Shown here one piece after another: positions 34,580 through 45,150 of a stretch of DNA of 64,000 nucleotides. Made by a program: the position numbers and the translations under genes. The notes below the pieces were generated by a model. It saw only the letters and a program-made list of their open reading frames with translations, was not told the DNA's origin and searched no databases. Every line of letters starts with the position of its first letter. Position 1 is the stretch's first letter. Origin of the DNA: Brachypterus glaber (lineage: Eukaryota; Arthropoda; Insecta; Coleoptera; Kateretidae); NCBI GenBank assembly GCA_958510825.1, contig OY294044.1, forward strand, positions 72,986,095 through 73,050,094. Direction: 5' to 3'.

Positions 34580-34907
34580 GTTATTATTATGAATTCATAC
34601 AACATAAAAATTTATTCTATAACATAACCTCAAAATATATGTTAACCGATTATTCTGTATTTACCCAGTAAAATAAATCACAAACACAAAATTTCAATTG
34701 CAAAATCAATTTCAATATTTATAATATTCATAGAACGGTTTTAGAAGTATTATTATTTTTATAACAAACACATTTTACCTGTTAAAATTTAACAGAAATT
34801 AATCCAAACACCAAGATAATTTAAAAAGGAAACCGCACGCAAAAGAAACAATTCCATTTTCTTTATAGCGATTTAATTGTATAGCAATTTGTCATGGATA
34901 ACTGGAT

Positions 34908-34937
34908 AAGAGAACGTTGAAGTATTACGTAACGCAA
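34908..34937. mobile_element. Solo end of the GGGAGCGTTCAAG MITE family
   Basis: AGAGAACGTTGAAGTATTAC with GTAACGCAAATTTTG matches the TIR of 14891 and 39267 with a few changes, but no second end is near. Confidence 0.6.
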
Positions 34938-34961
34938 ATTTTGATCATTTTAGGGCGTAAA

Positions 34962-35094
34962 TGTTATTTCTGTCAAATAAACAATTTTTTTTCCACTAAT
35001 AATTGATTTTGGAATTAAAATATTTATTTGCATGAAGTAAATATTTATTTGACTCAAATAAAATTTATTACTCACAACCAAATAATTTAATTGG
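34962..35094 (+). repeat. 133-bp dispersed repeat, copy 1
   Basis: Matches 52002-52134 at about 85% with identical length: TTATTTCTGTCAAATAAAC, AAAATATTTATTT-CATGAA, TCAAATAAAATTTATTACTC, CAAATAATTTAATTG. Made largely of TTTATTTG words; no TIRs identified. Confidence 0.8.
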
Positions 35095-35318
35095 CCATAT
35101 CCAAATTAATCTAAATTATCTTCTTTATCAGTGAATATACATATAATATTCAGAATATATCGATAAATGTAATTTACACCTTGTAAAATTATAGTAAATA
35201 TCTGAAGCAATTTTTAAGTATTATTTATAAAAATTTAAAAATTATTAAAAATTACATTAATCTCCAAAGCGATGTTTAACATTTAAACAAAAAACCTCCA
35301 GCGTAATTCATTTTTCTT

Positions 35319-35412
35319 GTTGCCCACCCAAACGAAAAAAAGTACAAACCTCTTATGGGCCTATAAGAATACGCAAAATTCGTGTGATTATAATCTTATA
35401 AGAGTCACAAAA
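35319..35412 (-). mobile_element. TTGCCAACCC element, copy 3 (inverted)
   Basis: TTGCCCACCCAAACG, ACCTCTTATGGGCCTATAAG, AATACGCAAAATTCGTGTGA, TTATAAGAGTCACAAAATAG correspond to the inverse of 9125-9231. The end at the other side is not clear. Confidence 0.72.
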
Positions 35413-35725
35413 TAGAAAAAATAAATAATTTAGGTAGTCCGTCTAAACTTCGTAAAAAACTTAAGATAGAGAGGCAGAGGCTTTAAAATAATTAAAGTTT
35501 TAAACTAATTATCTAAAGCTTAAAGAAAGTTTGAACGGTGAATATCAGATTTCTAAACCTAATTTTTCAATGTATATTAGATTAGTTGGTAATAGATTTA
35601 AATGCAGAGCCAGCTTTTAATTTAGCTTTTAAATGAAAATAGTTAACTGCTTCTTTGTAATAATTATATTTTAAATTATAAAAAAATCAAAATTATAATA
35701 GGGGTTATTTTTAATTATTTACAAT
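35413..35725. other. AT-rich spacer
   Basis: No supported feature. Confidence 0.5.
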
Positions 35726-35832
35726 ACGAGTGAGGTAAGTAGGATATTATTCACGAAAAAAAAAGTTGACCCCTGAGGCCTTTGGACCGAGTGGGTTAAT
35801 TTTTGAGTGAATAATGTAACTTACCTCACGTG
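35726..35832. mobile_element. Hairpin repeat, ACGAGTGAGGTAAGTAGGAT
   Basis: ACGAGTGAGGTAAGTAGGAT, ATTATTCACGAAAA is mirrored by GAGTGAATAATGTAACTTAC, CTCACGTGT; a second stem TTGACCCCTGAG...GGGTTAA lies inside. It is organised like the hairpin at 36041-36152 and probably a diverged relative. Confidence 0.8.
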
Positions 35833-36040
35833 TGCTGTACAACATTTTATCTAATACCTCTTAAAATCACTTATTAATCGAATTTACAAATGACATTTCC
35901 ACAAAATTTACTTGACATTTCAATACCAGGTCAGGTTTCGGCGATAAGAAATTCCAAAACTTGTGAGATTTTGTTTACAGCATGATTAAAATGTCGTTAA
36001 TAGTTATTATATTATAATAGGTATTGAATAATAGTTATTT

Positions 36041-36370
36041 ATGGTACTAGTGGGTAAAGTAAGATATTGCCCATGAGAAAATTAACCTGCAAGGCATCAG
36101 CCAAGCAGGTTAATTTCCGAGAGGGCAATATCGGTTTACCCATGAGTGCCATACAAGGTTTTATCCAATAAATAGCTTAGGAATTCATATTTTTATTAAA
36201 AATTTTAATGACATTTACAAGAAAATAATTTGACAAGTGACAGTTGAGTGGGTAAAATAAATAATTATCCACTCAATAAAGTAAAAGACACGTGGGGGTT
36301 ATTATTTAGTTTATCTATTTAGAATAAAGCTGGTAATTGTCTTATTATCTGTATGTATTGGATAAAATCT
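36041..36370 (+). mobile_element. Repeat family G with terminal hairpin, copy 1
   Basis: The hairpin at 36041-36152 (ATGGTACTAGTGGGTAAAGT, GATATTGCCCATGAG, TTAACCTGC / GCAGGTTAA, GAGGGCAATATC, GGTTTACCCATGAGTGCCAT) is followed by ATAAATAATTATCCACTCAA, GGGGGTTATTATT, AGCTGGTAATTGTCTTATTA. All of this is repeated inverted at 61103-61388, so the family unit is ~330 bp and the hairpin is one part of it. Confidence 0.85.
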
Positions 36371-36449
36371 TTTATCCACAGCCGTGATTAATAGGCCTAT
36401 AGGTTTGTAAAAATAAACCGTTTAAACTTGAAAACGGCCGTGGATAAAG
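36371..36449. repeat. Hairpin TTATCCACAGCCGTG
   Basis: TTATCCACAGCCGTG is mirrored by CGGCCGTGGATAAA, and an inner TTTGTAAAAATAAACCG gives the loop. It directly abuts family G. Confidence 0.7.
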
Positions 36450-37037
36450 TATAGTATTCTACTCGCGTATAATAGCTATTAATAATTCACCCTCATTGAT
36501 TAATAGCAATTATTATATGCTCGTTGAATAATATACTATTTTCCCAGTGCACAATCGGTTGGGCCGAAAAAATTTTTGGTCTCCGATTTTAACCAAAATT
36601 GGTTAAAACCTTTTTCTAATCCCTTAAGTTGGTCATAAAAAAATCAGCTAAATTGAATAATCAGAAAGCTAATTTCGGGGGTCTAACCGCCAAGATTTTG
36701 CATTTTAAAACAAAAAATATATAAGTATTGTATATTTCTGTTAAACGGGACATCTTAAGTTATGACGCCAAAAGGTTCAAAATACTCAATACTTAAAATA
36801 AATAATAACTATAAAGATACGTAAAGGTTTAGGGAGGGGGACAATGCATAAAATTCATAAAAATTTTGGAAAAACAATATTTTTTAGAACATAAACCTTA
36901 ATAAAAATAATTTTTTAACCAAATTCAAAAAAATAGGACTCTAAAAAGTTTTTAAATATATGTCCAATATATGAAACAAAAAAATTGAAAAAACTGGTAT
37001 TGTGGTATAAAAGGTAATTTATTAATAAAAAACATTT
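36450..37037. other. No recognisable gene
   Basis: AT-rich; AATTTTTGGTCTCCGATTTT and GGGGGACAATGCATAAAATT noted, with no matching partner found. Confidence 0.45.
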
Positions 37038-37084
37038 ACTTAGTTTAATAATTATTATTTATAATTATAATTAATAAACTAAGT
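37038..37084. repeat. AT hairpin with ACTTAGTTTA arms
   Basis: ACTTAGTTTAATAATTATTA is mirrored by TAATTATAATTAATAAACTAAGT with small mismatches. It borders the inverted PLE-like unit at 37105. Confidence 0.75.
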
Positions 37085-37104
37085 ATGTTAAGGTTTAACA
37101 TTTT

Positions 37105-37440
37105 TTTAAAGTTTTTACAGCCTAAACTCCTAGACCGAATTGGACAATTGAGGTGTCAAACGATTTGTCTTCATCGTCGTCGTAACCTTGTGTCCGAGGA
37201 TTCCTTTTTTTATTTCAATTCCAATTTATCTTCAGCGATGAGTTCTACCGCGGGTTACACAGACTTTATAAAATTACATGTTTCGCCTATTTGTCATCAG
37301 GGATTTATAAAGAGGAAAAATGGAAAACTCATCCGATTTTTATGAATGAGGTACGATGCGTCTTGGTCCCATGAATAATATTAGTCCTTATTGTTATTGA
37401 AGTATTTGCCCACGTTTCGGCTATATTTGTCCTATTTAGT
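37105..37440 (-). repeat. Inverted third copy of the 20836 tandem unit
   Basis: On the minus strand it shows ATAGCCGAAACGTGGGCAAAT, CCAAGACGCATCGTACCTCATT, ATAAATCCCTGATGACAAAT then AGGCGAAACATGTAA, and CAAATCGTTTGACACCTCAA, the same order as in 20870-21120. The 86-codon frame at 37085-37345 on the plus strand overlaps it and is not regarded as a gene. Confidence 0.75.
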
Positions 37441-37605
37441 TTTCCTTTTATTGGTTTTCTGTGATTACATGTGATTTAAAATATTAGTAAAAAGAAAAAA
37501 ATAAGAATTATAATATTTTGACAAGGTTGGTACTTAAAATATCACTAAAATATAACTAAAATATAACTAGGATTTCTTACGAATAGCCTAAAAGAACATG
37601 TTCTA
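37441..37605. other. Spacer, nothing identified
   Basis: Short direct repeats of AAAATATAACTA only. Confidence 0.5.
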
Positions 37606-37912
37606 CCACACAAAAATAAAAAAAGGTCAAGAAATCTTTTTGAAACTATTGTATTACGATGTATTTTGAGGCCCTGAATTCGAATTTGAGTTCAAAATAG
37701 CACCTCATTCGATTAGTTTGGGAGATAACCTCAAAAAACTTTATTTTTAATTATAAAAATAACGTTTTTTAAGGATATCTCCAAAACTAATTGGACGAGG
37801 CGCTATTTCGGCCTCAAATTCGGTTTCAGCGCTTTAAAATAGATGGAAATACGATGCTCTCCGAAAAAGTTCTTGACCTTTTTTTCTATGAACATACATG
37901 TAGCCACAGAAA
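37606..37912. mobile_element. Foldback repeat, family A, copy 2
   Basis: Ends CCACACAAAAATAAAAAAAG GTCAAGAA and TTCTTGACCTTTTTTTCT...GTAGCCAC are inverse; the body TGTATTTTGAGGCCCTGAAT...CGGTTTCAGCGCTTTAAAAT is the family-A palindrome seen at 325-590. It lies head to tail with copy 3. Confidence 0.8.
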
Positions 37913-38428
37913 AAAAAGGCCAAGAACTTTTTTGGAGACCATTGTAATCCTATGTATTTCGAGATGCTGAATCCGAATTTAAGATCAAAATAGAACCTCA
38001 TCTGATTAGTTTTGGAGATATCCTCAAAAAACCTTGTCTCCAAAACTAATCAGATGAGGTGCTCCCAAGAAACAAAGTAGGTAAAAAAGTAGACAAAAAT
38101 GCTATTATCAATTCATAATTAGACATTTTGTCTACTTTTTTACCTATTTTGTTGCTTGGGCTATTTTAACCTCACTTTCGGACATAGGAGTAACGAGGGG
38201 GGGCTTAGGGGGGCTTAGCCCTTCCCAAATTTTTCTAAGCCCCCCCCCCAAATCAAACTATAAAAGTCTCACAGACAGACAAACTTAAAAACTTGACTAT
38301 TTTTTTAGGGGCTCAAGGCCCTCCCAAAATTTGGACCTGGTTACGCCTCTGCTTTCGGATTTAGCGCCTCAAAATACATAGGAATTCAATGGTCTCAAAA
38401 AAGTTCTTGACTCTTTTTGTGTGGTTAT
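37902..38428. mobile_element. Foldback repeat, family A, copy 3, with nested insertions
   Basis: AGCCACAGAAAAAAAAGGCC and AAGAACTTTTTTGGAGACCA are mirrored at 38380-38428. The arms GAACCTCATCTGATTAGTTT...CTCCAAAACTAATCAGATGA meet at about 38030. A ~95-bp hairpin (GTAGGTAAAAAAGTAGACAA, 38062-38160) and a 169-bp hAT-like MITE (38183-38351) interrupt the right arm. The left boundary of the 1.8-kb tandem duplication falls at its centre. Confidence 0.82.
38183..38351. mobile_element. 169-bp hAT-like MITE with 8-bp TSD (unit 1)
   Basis: Ends CATAGGAGTAACGAGG and ...GGTTACGCCTCTG are imperfect inverses of the hAT type (CAGAGGCGTAACC). CTTTCGGA flanks it on both sides (38175-38182, 38352-38359) and interrupts the family-A word TTCGGATTTAGCGC. 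G-run left, C-run in the middle (AAGCCCCCCCCCC). Confidence 0.88.
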
Positions 38429-38430
38429 TT

Positions 38431-38860
38431 ACAGCGCGTAGCGCTAAAGATGTATTATACGGTGGTTTCGAATTTTCAAAAATCGCCAAAAAACGTCCTA
38501 GACAAAAAATTCTTGGAAAAGTAAGAAACTTTAAAAATGTTCGTCTGTCTGTCTGTCTGTGTGCCTGTCTATCTGTCTGTCCGTCCGTCTTTCTGTTTGT
38601 CCGTCTATTCGTCTGTCCGTCAGTCTGTCCTTCCTTCCGTCTGATGTCACGTTTTTTGTTAACACGATAACTCAAGATCGAATAATCCGATCGACTTGAA
38701 AATTTCAGAAAAAATCAAGTTCTATAAACACAATAACAAAAAAGTTATGGTGTTAAACTTTTTAAAAAATTGCAAAGACTATAATTTTCAAATAATTATT
38801 TTTTTATTTATTTTTTCTGTCGGAAAAAAAAATTGAAATTGATTTTTTTTTCGAAACTTC
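38431..38860 (+). repeat. Family F copy 3 with (GTCT)n run
   Basis: ACAGCGCGTAGCGCTAAAGA, ATTATACGGTGGTTTCGAAT, CTAGACAAAAAATTCTTGG, a ~100-bp GTCT/GTCC run (38538-38640), TGATGTCACG, ACGATAACTCAAGATCGAAT, AAAAATCAAGTTCTAT. Frames through the GTCT run are artefacts. Confidence 0.85.
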
Positions 38861-38977
38861 TTGACTTTCGGGGAGTAGAACGACTGATAGAACGAGTCTG
38901 AGGTTGTGATCGTTTCAACACAATGCGTCATATTCTAAGCGTTGTTCTATCAGTCGTTCTACTCACCGGAAATCAAG
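38859..38977. mobile_element. Hairpin repeat GTAGAACGACTGATAGAAC
   Basis: CTTGACTTTCGGGGAGTAGA, ACGACTGATAGAAC is mirrored by GTTCTATCAGTCGT, TCTACTCACCGGAAATCAAG; ~35-bp arms around a ~50-bp loop. A second copy sits in unit 2 at about 40668-40786. Confidence 0.9.
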
Positions 38978-39266
38978 AATAGGTGCCCTGGGTCGTGAAC
39001 ATATGTTTCGGGTCGCAGTAAATGCGTCAACAAAAATATGAGTTTAAAAATTATCCATTATACAGGATGCTCCAATATGCGTAATAAATAGGCACTGCGC
39101 CAGCACATTCTCTATTGTTGATCGTTTTAAAAGTAAATAAATTAAAAACATTATTACATTAAAGGACCGCCTGTTATGTACAGAAATTAAATTAAATAGC
39201 ATTAAAATAAATAAAGAATAATGACTAATTATAAGTTTATATTTTTTAAAAATAAACTTAGACCTA

Positions 39267-39750
39267 AGGGAGCGTTCAAGTATTACGTAACGCAAAATTT
39301 GGCAATTTTTGAGCCCCATGTAACGCGGCGTAACATTTTCGAGACCCCCCACCCCCCTCCACCATTTGTTAAGTAACATTTTACAAAAAGTTAAAAAAAT
39401 TAAAGGAAATTTTGCTTTATGGTTTAAACCGGTTTTTAACCGGTTATTGCTTCCGTGTTTTAACCGAAAACCGGTTATTGGCTATGGTTTTTCATCTCTA
39501 ATTGTTTATGTTTAGAGGATTTAGTTAACTGTTAACCACGCCGTGTGCAATAAATTTTTGCAAGGAATCCGTCTCTTTAAGCCTAGATCATTGTTAAAAA
39601 CGTGATCCAATAAACATTTTATAAGTTTATAATTTTTTAAGTGTTACGTAACATTTTTACTGACACCCACCCCCCCTCTGTAATGCGGCGTAACGTTTTC
39701 GAGAACCCCCCCACCTCACCTAGCGCGTTACGTAATACTTGAACGTTCCC
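39267..39750. mobile_element. Foldback MITE, GGGAGCGTTCAAG family, copy 2
   Basis: TIRs as at 14891, flanked by TA. C-runs here where copy 1 has G-runs, showing inverted orientation. Interior AACCGGTTTTTAACCGGTTA, TTAACTGTTAACCACGCCGT, ATTTTATAAGTTTATAATTT matches copy 1. Confidence 0.9.
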
Positions 39751-39991
39751 TAAAGGTCTTTTCAGAAATGCTGTGAAATAAATTATGCATAGAACTAACC
39801 GTTTTTGCAATTTTTCTGCGATTTATATATCCTCAAAAAACCTTGTCTCCAAAACTAATCAGATGAGGTGCTCCCAAGAAACAAAGTAGGTAAAAAAGTA
39901 GACAAAAATGCTATTATCAATTCATAATTAGACATTTTGTCTACTTTTTTACCTATTTTGTTGCTTGGGCTATTTTAACCTCACTTTCGGA

Positions 39992-40158
39992 CATGGGAGT
40001 AACGAGGGGGGCTTAGGGGGGCTTAGCCCCTCCCAAATTTTTCTAAGCCCCCCCCCAAATCAAACTATAAAAGTCTCACAGACAGACAAACTTAAAAACT
40101 TGACTATTTTTTTAGGGGCTCAAGCCCCTCCCAAAATTTGGACCTGGTTATGCCTCTG
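39992..40158. mobile_element. hAT-like MITE (unit 2 copy)
   Basis: Same insertion carried along in the tandem duplication, with CTTTCGGA at 39984-39991 and 40159-40166. Small differences from the unit 1 copy include ATGGGAG for ATAGGAG and ATGCCTCTG for ACGCCTCTG. Confidence 0.88.
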
Positions 40159-40239
40159 CTTTCGGATTTAGCGCCTCAAAATACATAGGAATTCAATGGT
40201 CTCAAAAAAGTTCTTGACTTTTTTTGTGTGGTTATTTAC

Positions 40240-40668
40240 AGCGCGTAGCGCTAAAGATGTATTATACGGTGGTTTCGAATTTTCAAAAATCGCCAAAAAA
40301 CGTCCTAGACAAAAAATTCTTGGAAAAATAAGAAACTTTGAAAATGTTCGTCTGTCTGTCTGTCTGTGTGCCTGTCTATCTGTCTGTCCGTCCGTCTTTC
40401 TGTTTGTCCGTCTATTCGTCTGTCCGTCAGTCTGTCCTTCCTTCCGTCTGATGTCACATTTTTTGTTAACACGATAACTCAAGATCGAATAATCCGATCG
40501 ACTTGAAAATTTCAGAAAAAAACAAGTTCTATAAACACAATAACAAAAAAGTTATGGTGTTAAACTTTTTAAAAAATTGCAAAGACTATAATTTTCAAAT
40601 AATTATTTTTTTATTTATTTTTTCTGTCGGAAAAAAAAATTGAAATTGATTTTTTTTTCGAAACTTCT
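40240..40668 (+). repeat. Family F copy 4 (in unit 2)
   Basis: Tandem-duplicate of 38431-38860 with scattered single-base changes (TGATGTCACATT for TGATGTCACGTT). Confidence 0.85.
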
Positions 40669-41035
40669 TGACTTTCGGGGAGTAGAACGACTGATAGAAC
40701 AAGTCTGAGGTTGTGATCGTTTCAACACAATGCGTCATATTCTAAGCGTTGTTCTATCAGTCGTTCTACTCACCGGAAATCAAGAATAGGTGCCCTGGGT
40801 CGTGAACATATGTTTCGGGTCGCAGTAAATGCGTCAACAAAAATATGGGTTTAAAAATTATCCATTATACAGGATGCTCCAATATGCGTAATGAATAGGC
40901 ACTGCGCCAGCACATTCTCTATTGTTGATCGTGTTAAAAGTAAATAAATTAAAAACATTATTACAATAAAGGACCGCCTGTTATGTACAGAAATTAAATT
41001 AAATAGCATTAAAATAAATAAAGAATAATGACCTA

Positions 41036-41517
41036 AGGGAGCGTTCAAGTATTTCGTAACGCAAAATTTGGCAATTTTTGACCCCCATGTAACGCGGCGT
41101 AACATTTTCGAGACCCCCCACCCCCCCACCATTTGTTACGTAACATTTTACAAAAAGTTAAAAAAATTAAAGGAAATTTTGCTTTATGGTTTAAACCTGT
41201 TTTTAACCGGTTATTGCTTCCGTGTTTTAACCGAAAACCGGTTATTGGCTATGGTTTTCCATCTCTAATTGTTTTTGTTTAGAGGATTTAGTTAACTGTT
41301 AACCACGCCGTGTGCAATAAATTTTTGCAAGGAATCCGTCTCTTTAAGCCTAGATCATTGTTAAAAACGTGATCCAATAAACATTTTATAAGTTTATAAT
41401 TTTTTAAGTGTTACGTAACATTTTTACTGACACCCACCCCCCCTCTGTAATGCGGCGTAACGTTTTCGAGAACCCCCCCACCCCACCTAGCGCGTTACGT
41501 AATACTTGAACGCTCCC
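41036..41517. mobile_element. Foldback MITE, GGGAGCGTTCAAG family, copy 3 (in unit 2)
   Basis: Duplicate of copy 2 carried in the tandem repeat; right end CTTGAACGCTCCC then TA. Confidence 0.9.
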
Positions 41518-41889
41518 TAAAGGTCTTTTCAGAAATGCTGTGAAATTAATTACGCATAGAACTAACCGTTTTTGCAATTTTTCTGCGATTTATATGTATA
41601 AAATCAATTAAGCAGGTTGGCAACCCAAAGAAATTAAAACTTTGTATCGTATAAAACAGTTGAACGGACTTTCAAATTAAATTATTGATTTTCCGGCTCT
41701 CTTATTCTGGCTTAAATTAACACTAATTTACAGGGTTTTTGTCTCCTCTGGTTCTGATAAATTCAAATTGCCAAAAAATAATCGGGTGGTTGAGTAGTTG
41801 AGAAACTAATAGTTTTTGTTTACTAAAAGTTCCGTTTAAGCTCACTTTTTTAGAAAAAGGCTTATTTATCTACCACCAACTTAAAAGTA

Positions 41890-43040
41890 AAATTTTTTGG
41901 CGTCACTGATAACTAGTTTAATGCTAATTACTAATCAGCATTTTAAAGTCCAAATGAAAAAAAAGGGGTACCTATACCCAAAAAACCGTCTAAACTTTAG
42001 TAAATATGTCAGTATAGTTATATAACTTAACTATACACGGTGTATTTGAAATAGGGTCCGAAATTTTAAGGGGTGATTCTACATCAGAAAATAAGACAAA
42101 AAGTTCCTATAAACATATATCTAAAAATGCTTCGTAGGGAGCTACGCCCCTTTGCAAGTGGCTAAAAAATTCGGTTTTTATCTAATAACTCAGAAACCCT
42201 TTGAGATATAGCAATAAGGTTTTGCACGTGAACTAATCTTAATAAGGGGTGCATAAAAATGCACCATTTTTAAAGGGCCATACTGCCGTGCTAAGCTGAA
42301 AGGTCCTATCTACATAGGTTTAACATACACAGATAGGGCCTTTCAGCTTAGGAAGGCAGCATAGTAGCTTTAAGAGCGATTTTTCGACATACATATATAA
42401 AAACTTTTTCTTTTAGTTTTCGATATAGAATAACCCTGCATCATTAAAATTTTGGTTTTCAACGTGTTAGTATTTAACTTTTCGTCCACGAACCGTAAAA
42501 TTTCACCAGCAAATTAATTTTTCTCGAAAACAGTTAGTCCTACAGTGTTACAACAGTACCTTTTTTATGTACTTTGACCTAAGAAATTACATACCAAAAA
42601 TAAAATAACAAAAATGTTACACGGAAAAAGTTTGGACAAAAAACTAATAAGGCCCCCTCGTTTCGCAGGCCCCTGGTAAAAATAAGTACATAAATATGAC
42701 AAAAGAAGATGGGCCTTATTAAGATTAGTTCACGTGCAAAACCTCGTTGCTATATCTTAAAGGGTTCCCGAGTTAAATAAAAACCAATTTTTTAGCCACT
42801 TTCAAATGGGCGTAGCTCCCCTAAGACGCATTTTTTGACATATGTTTATAGGAACTTTTTGTCATATTTTCTGATGTAGAATTTCCCCTTAAAATTTCGG
42901 ACCCTATTTCAAATACACCGTATATAGTTAAGTTATATAACTATACTGACATATTTACTAAAGTTTAGACGGTTTTTTGGGTATAGGTAATTTAAGGTGC
43001 TGATTAGTAATTAGTAATAAACTAGTTATCAGTGACTACA
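41890..43040. repeat. 1.1-kb palindrome extending beyond the TE ends
   Basis: GTCACTGATAACTAGTTTA, TAATTACTAATCAGCA, ACCTATACCCAAAAAACCG, TCTAAACTTTAGTAAATATG at the left are mirrored in order at 42930-43036. These lie outside the family-B TIRs, so flanking DNA is part of the inverted structure. Confidence 0.85.
42032..42925. mobile_element. Family B foldback, 0.9-kb form
   Basis: TATACACGGTGTATTTGAAA and TAGGGTCCGAAATTTTAA are mirrored at the right end. The arm landmarks GGAGCTACGCCCCTTT and CCTTTGAGATATAGCAA occur once per arm. A small inverted pair TGAAAGGTCCTATC / GATAGGGCCTTTCA lies near the centre at about 42288-42345. Half the length of the copy at 3871, without the arm duplication. 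Confidence 0.9.
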
Positions 43041-44369
43041 AATGCCAAAAAAAATATAGGATATTTTTGAGATATTGATAGCACTAGTTTACACCGGTTT
43101 TACGCGAACCTTCTTTTAAACTTCTTTTTAACGTATTTTTTTTACTGTATCTGAAGCTTCGAAGCTGTGACTCAAAATTTTTATTTCTGGACCGTTCTCG
43201 AGATATTTCCTTCTAAACGACCAAAAAAGGCGTATTTATGGTCAAATTTTATTTTTTTAAACTATTTGCCTAAAAATTTGTATCTTCAGGTTTGGGTCGT
43301 TAGAACCGAATATGGTCTTAAAAATTATAAATTCAAAATTCGGACACAAAACGGTCTTATTTTTTTAAATATGATTATGTTATTAAACACTGCACGAATA
43401 AATAGGCTTTCCCATTTTTATTTTAGATTTTATTTTTTTTTATTTTTAAATTCATTTAAGCAACCAAAAACAAGAGCTTAAGTACAAAAATAAAATTCGT
43501 CTTTAAACACGGATTTTTGGGTATATCTAAAGAACGGCCTAGAAATACAATGTTTGGTTGGCAAGAAAAAAGTTAAAATTTGTAAACTTGTGTAAGTATA
43601 ATTTATTGTTTATTTTCGTCTTGCCCGATTAATTTCGTTTAGTTTCATTATTACCATTTTAAGGTTAAGACCGCTTAACTCAAATATTGATTTATTAATA
43701 AAATTTGGTTTAAAATATTGTTTTACCAATATACGGTTTTGTGATATTTTTATACTTTTTTTTTCATGGTACATAAAACTAGGTTACTTTTTTTTACTTA
43801 AAATTAATTTAAAAATATTTATTATTCCTTAAAATTACTTTTATTAAATTAACGTAGTCGTCAAAGGAAAAAGGACAACTACGAAAAAAAAATCCTCTCT
43901 TATATAGAGTAGAAAAGCTATTATAATAAACAGTAAATGCGGCTAGCGACATCTCGTACTAAAAGCATAAGATGGATATAACCCATCAACCCACAGCGCT
44001 GGAAAATAGGGACAAAAAACATAACTCCTGTGTTTTTTTGTTATTTACTGATTTATTTTAAACTTTTAGTAGTATAGTATTTAAAGAAAATATATGATAT
44101 TAACCCTTAGCCGGCACAGTGGACACAAAAAAACGTAGGTTATTAAATAAATTATTTTGTTGTTTTTTAGGAATAAAATATAATTTTTGATATATTCCTT
44201 GTTTTATTTTATATACACATCTCCAAAAAATTAAGCGAACAAAATGTTTTTTTTTTAGTGTTTTTTGAAGAGCTGTATCTTTGTGAAAAATTTTCGTATC
44301 GATATGAAAAAATAAGTATTTTAAAGCTTCAAGTTTCTAGTTTCGAGATGTTTTGGTGGGTAGAGGGCT
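43041..44369. other. No recognisable gene (1.3 kb)
   Basis: A small hairpin CGTAGTCGTC...GGACAACTACG is at 43853-43886. The 104-codon frame at 43167-43481 is AT-driven (Phe/Leu/Asn/Lys-rich) with no recognisable domain. Confidence 0.45.
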
Positions 44370-45150
44370 GAAACCGTTACGAAAAAACCGTTACGAAAAA
44401 TTGTCCCAAAATATGTAACGCTCTCATTGAGTTCTCGGCTGGGATCATTGAGTTCTAGGCTAAATTCATTGAGTTTTCGGCTAAATTCATTGAGTTCTCG
44501 GCTAAATTCATTGAGTTCTCGGCTGGGATAGTTGAGTTCTCGGGTGGGATCATTGAGTTCTCAGATGGGATCATTGAGTTCTCGGATGGGATCATTGAGT
44601 TCTCGGATGGGATCATTTTTGATATCGTAAGCGTTATAAATTTAAAGTTCTCGGCTGGGATCATTGAGTTCTCAGATGAGATCATTGTTAAATACGTTCT
44701 ACTGTACAAGTAAAGCAAATCCGTGATTACATTAATATGTGAGGCTTATGTGTCTCGTAACTGGAGTCTTAAAACCGTTACGAAAATAAAAACGGTACAA
44801 AAAAAAACCGTTAAGAAAAAAACCGTTACGAAAAAGTATCCCAGAATATGTGAAGCTCGCATTAAGTTCTCGGCTGGGATCATTGATTTCTCGGCTGGGA
44901 TAATTGAGTCCTCGGCTGGGATCATTTAGTCCCCGGCTGGGATCATTGAGTTCTCGGATGGGATCATTGAGTTCTCGGCTGGGATCATTTAGTTATCGGT
45001 TGGGATCATTGTTTTTGGCTGAGATTATTGAGTTCTTGGCCGGGATCATTGAGTTCTCGGATGGGATCATTGTTAAATACTTTCTACTGTACAAGTAAGT
45101 CAAAACCGTGATAACATTAATATGTGACGCTTATGTGTCTCGTAACTGGA
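44370..45150 (+). repeat. 21-bp minisatellite in two higher-order units
   Basis: The array unit is ATCATTGAGTTCTCGGCTGGG (21 bp; GGCT/GGAT and GGGATC/AAATTC variants), at 44424-44690 and 44860-45075. Both arrays are preceded by AAAACCGTTACGAAAA words and followed by ATTGTTAAATAC-TTCTACT, GTACAAGTAA, TTAATATGTGA-GCTTATG, TGTCTCGTAACTGGAG-CTT, so the whole ~400-bp block is duplicated. The 21-bp period keeps frame, which explains the seven-residue repeats in the open frames on both strands; these are not taken as genes. Confidence 0.93.

Larger units (their letters stand above)
38018..39826 (+). repeat. ~1.8-kb tandem duplication, unit 1
   Basis: From ATATCCTCAAAAAACC to TTTCTGCGATTTAT. It is repeated with an offset of 1809 bp (1767 bp at the right end) in unit 2, with about 98% identity by eye. 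It contains the right half of a family-A foldback, a MITE, family F, a hairpin and the 39267 MITE. Unit 2 lacks ~40 bases present here at about 39223-39262. The open frames at 38361-38675 and 38389-38670 are two strands of the (GTCT)n run. Confidence 0.95.
39827..41595 (+). repeat. ~1.8-kb tandem duplication, unit 2
   Basis: Second copy of 38018-39826, same orientation, directly adjoining. The junction shares ATAT between TGCGATTTAT and ATATCCTC, compatible with microhomology. After TTTCTGCGATTTATAT the copies diverge (unit 2 continues GTATAAAATCAATT). Confidence 0.95.

Noticed and set aside
38361..38675. 104-codon frame rich in Thr/Asp/Arg/Gln and its tandem twin at 40168-40482
   Set aside because: Both are translations of the GTCT/GTCC run in family F, and both strands are open, as expected of simple repeats.
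44455..44718. Heptad-repeat protein (MIPSENS-type) on the minus strand
   Set aside because: The 21-bp minisatellite keeps any frame open; no signal peptide, splice or start evidence.
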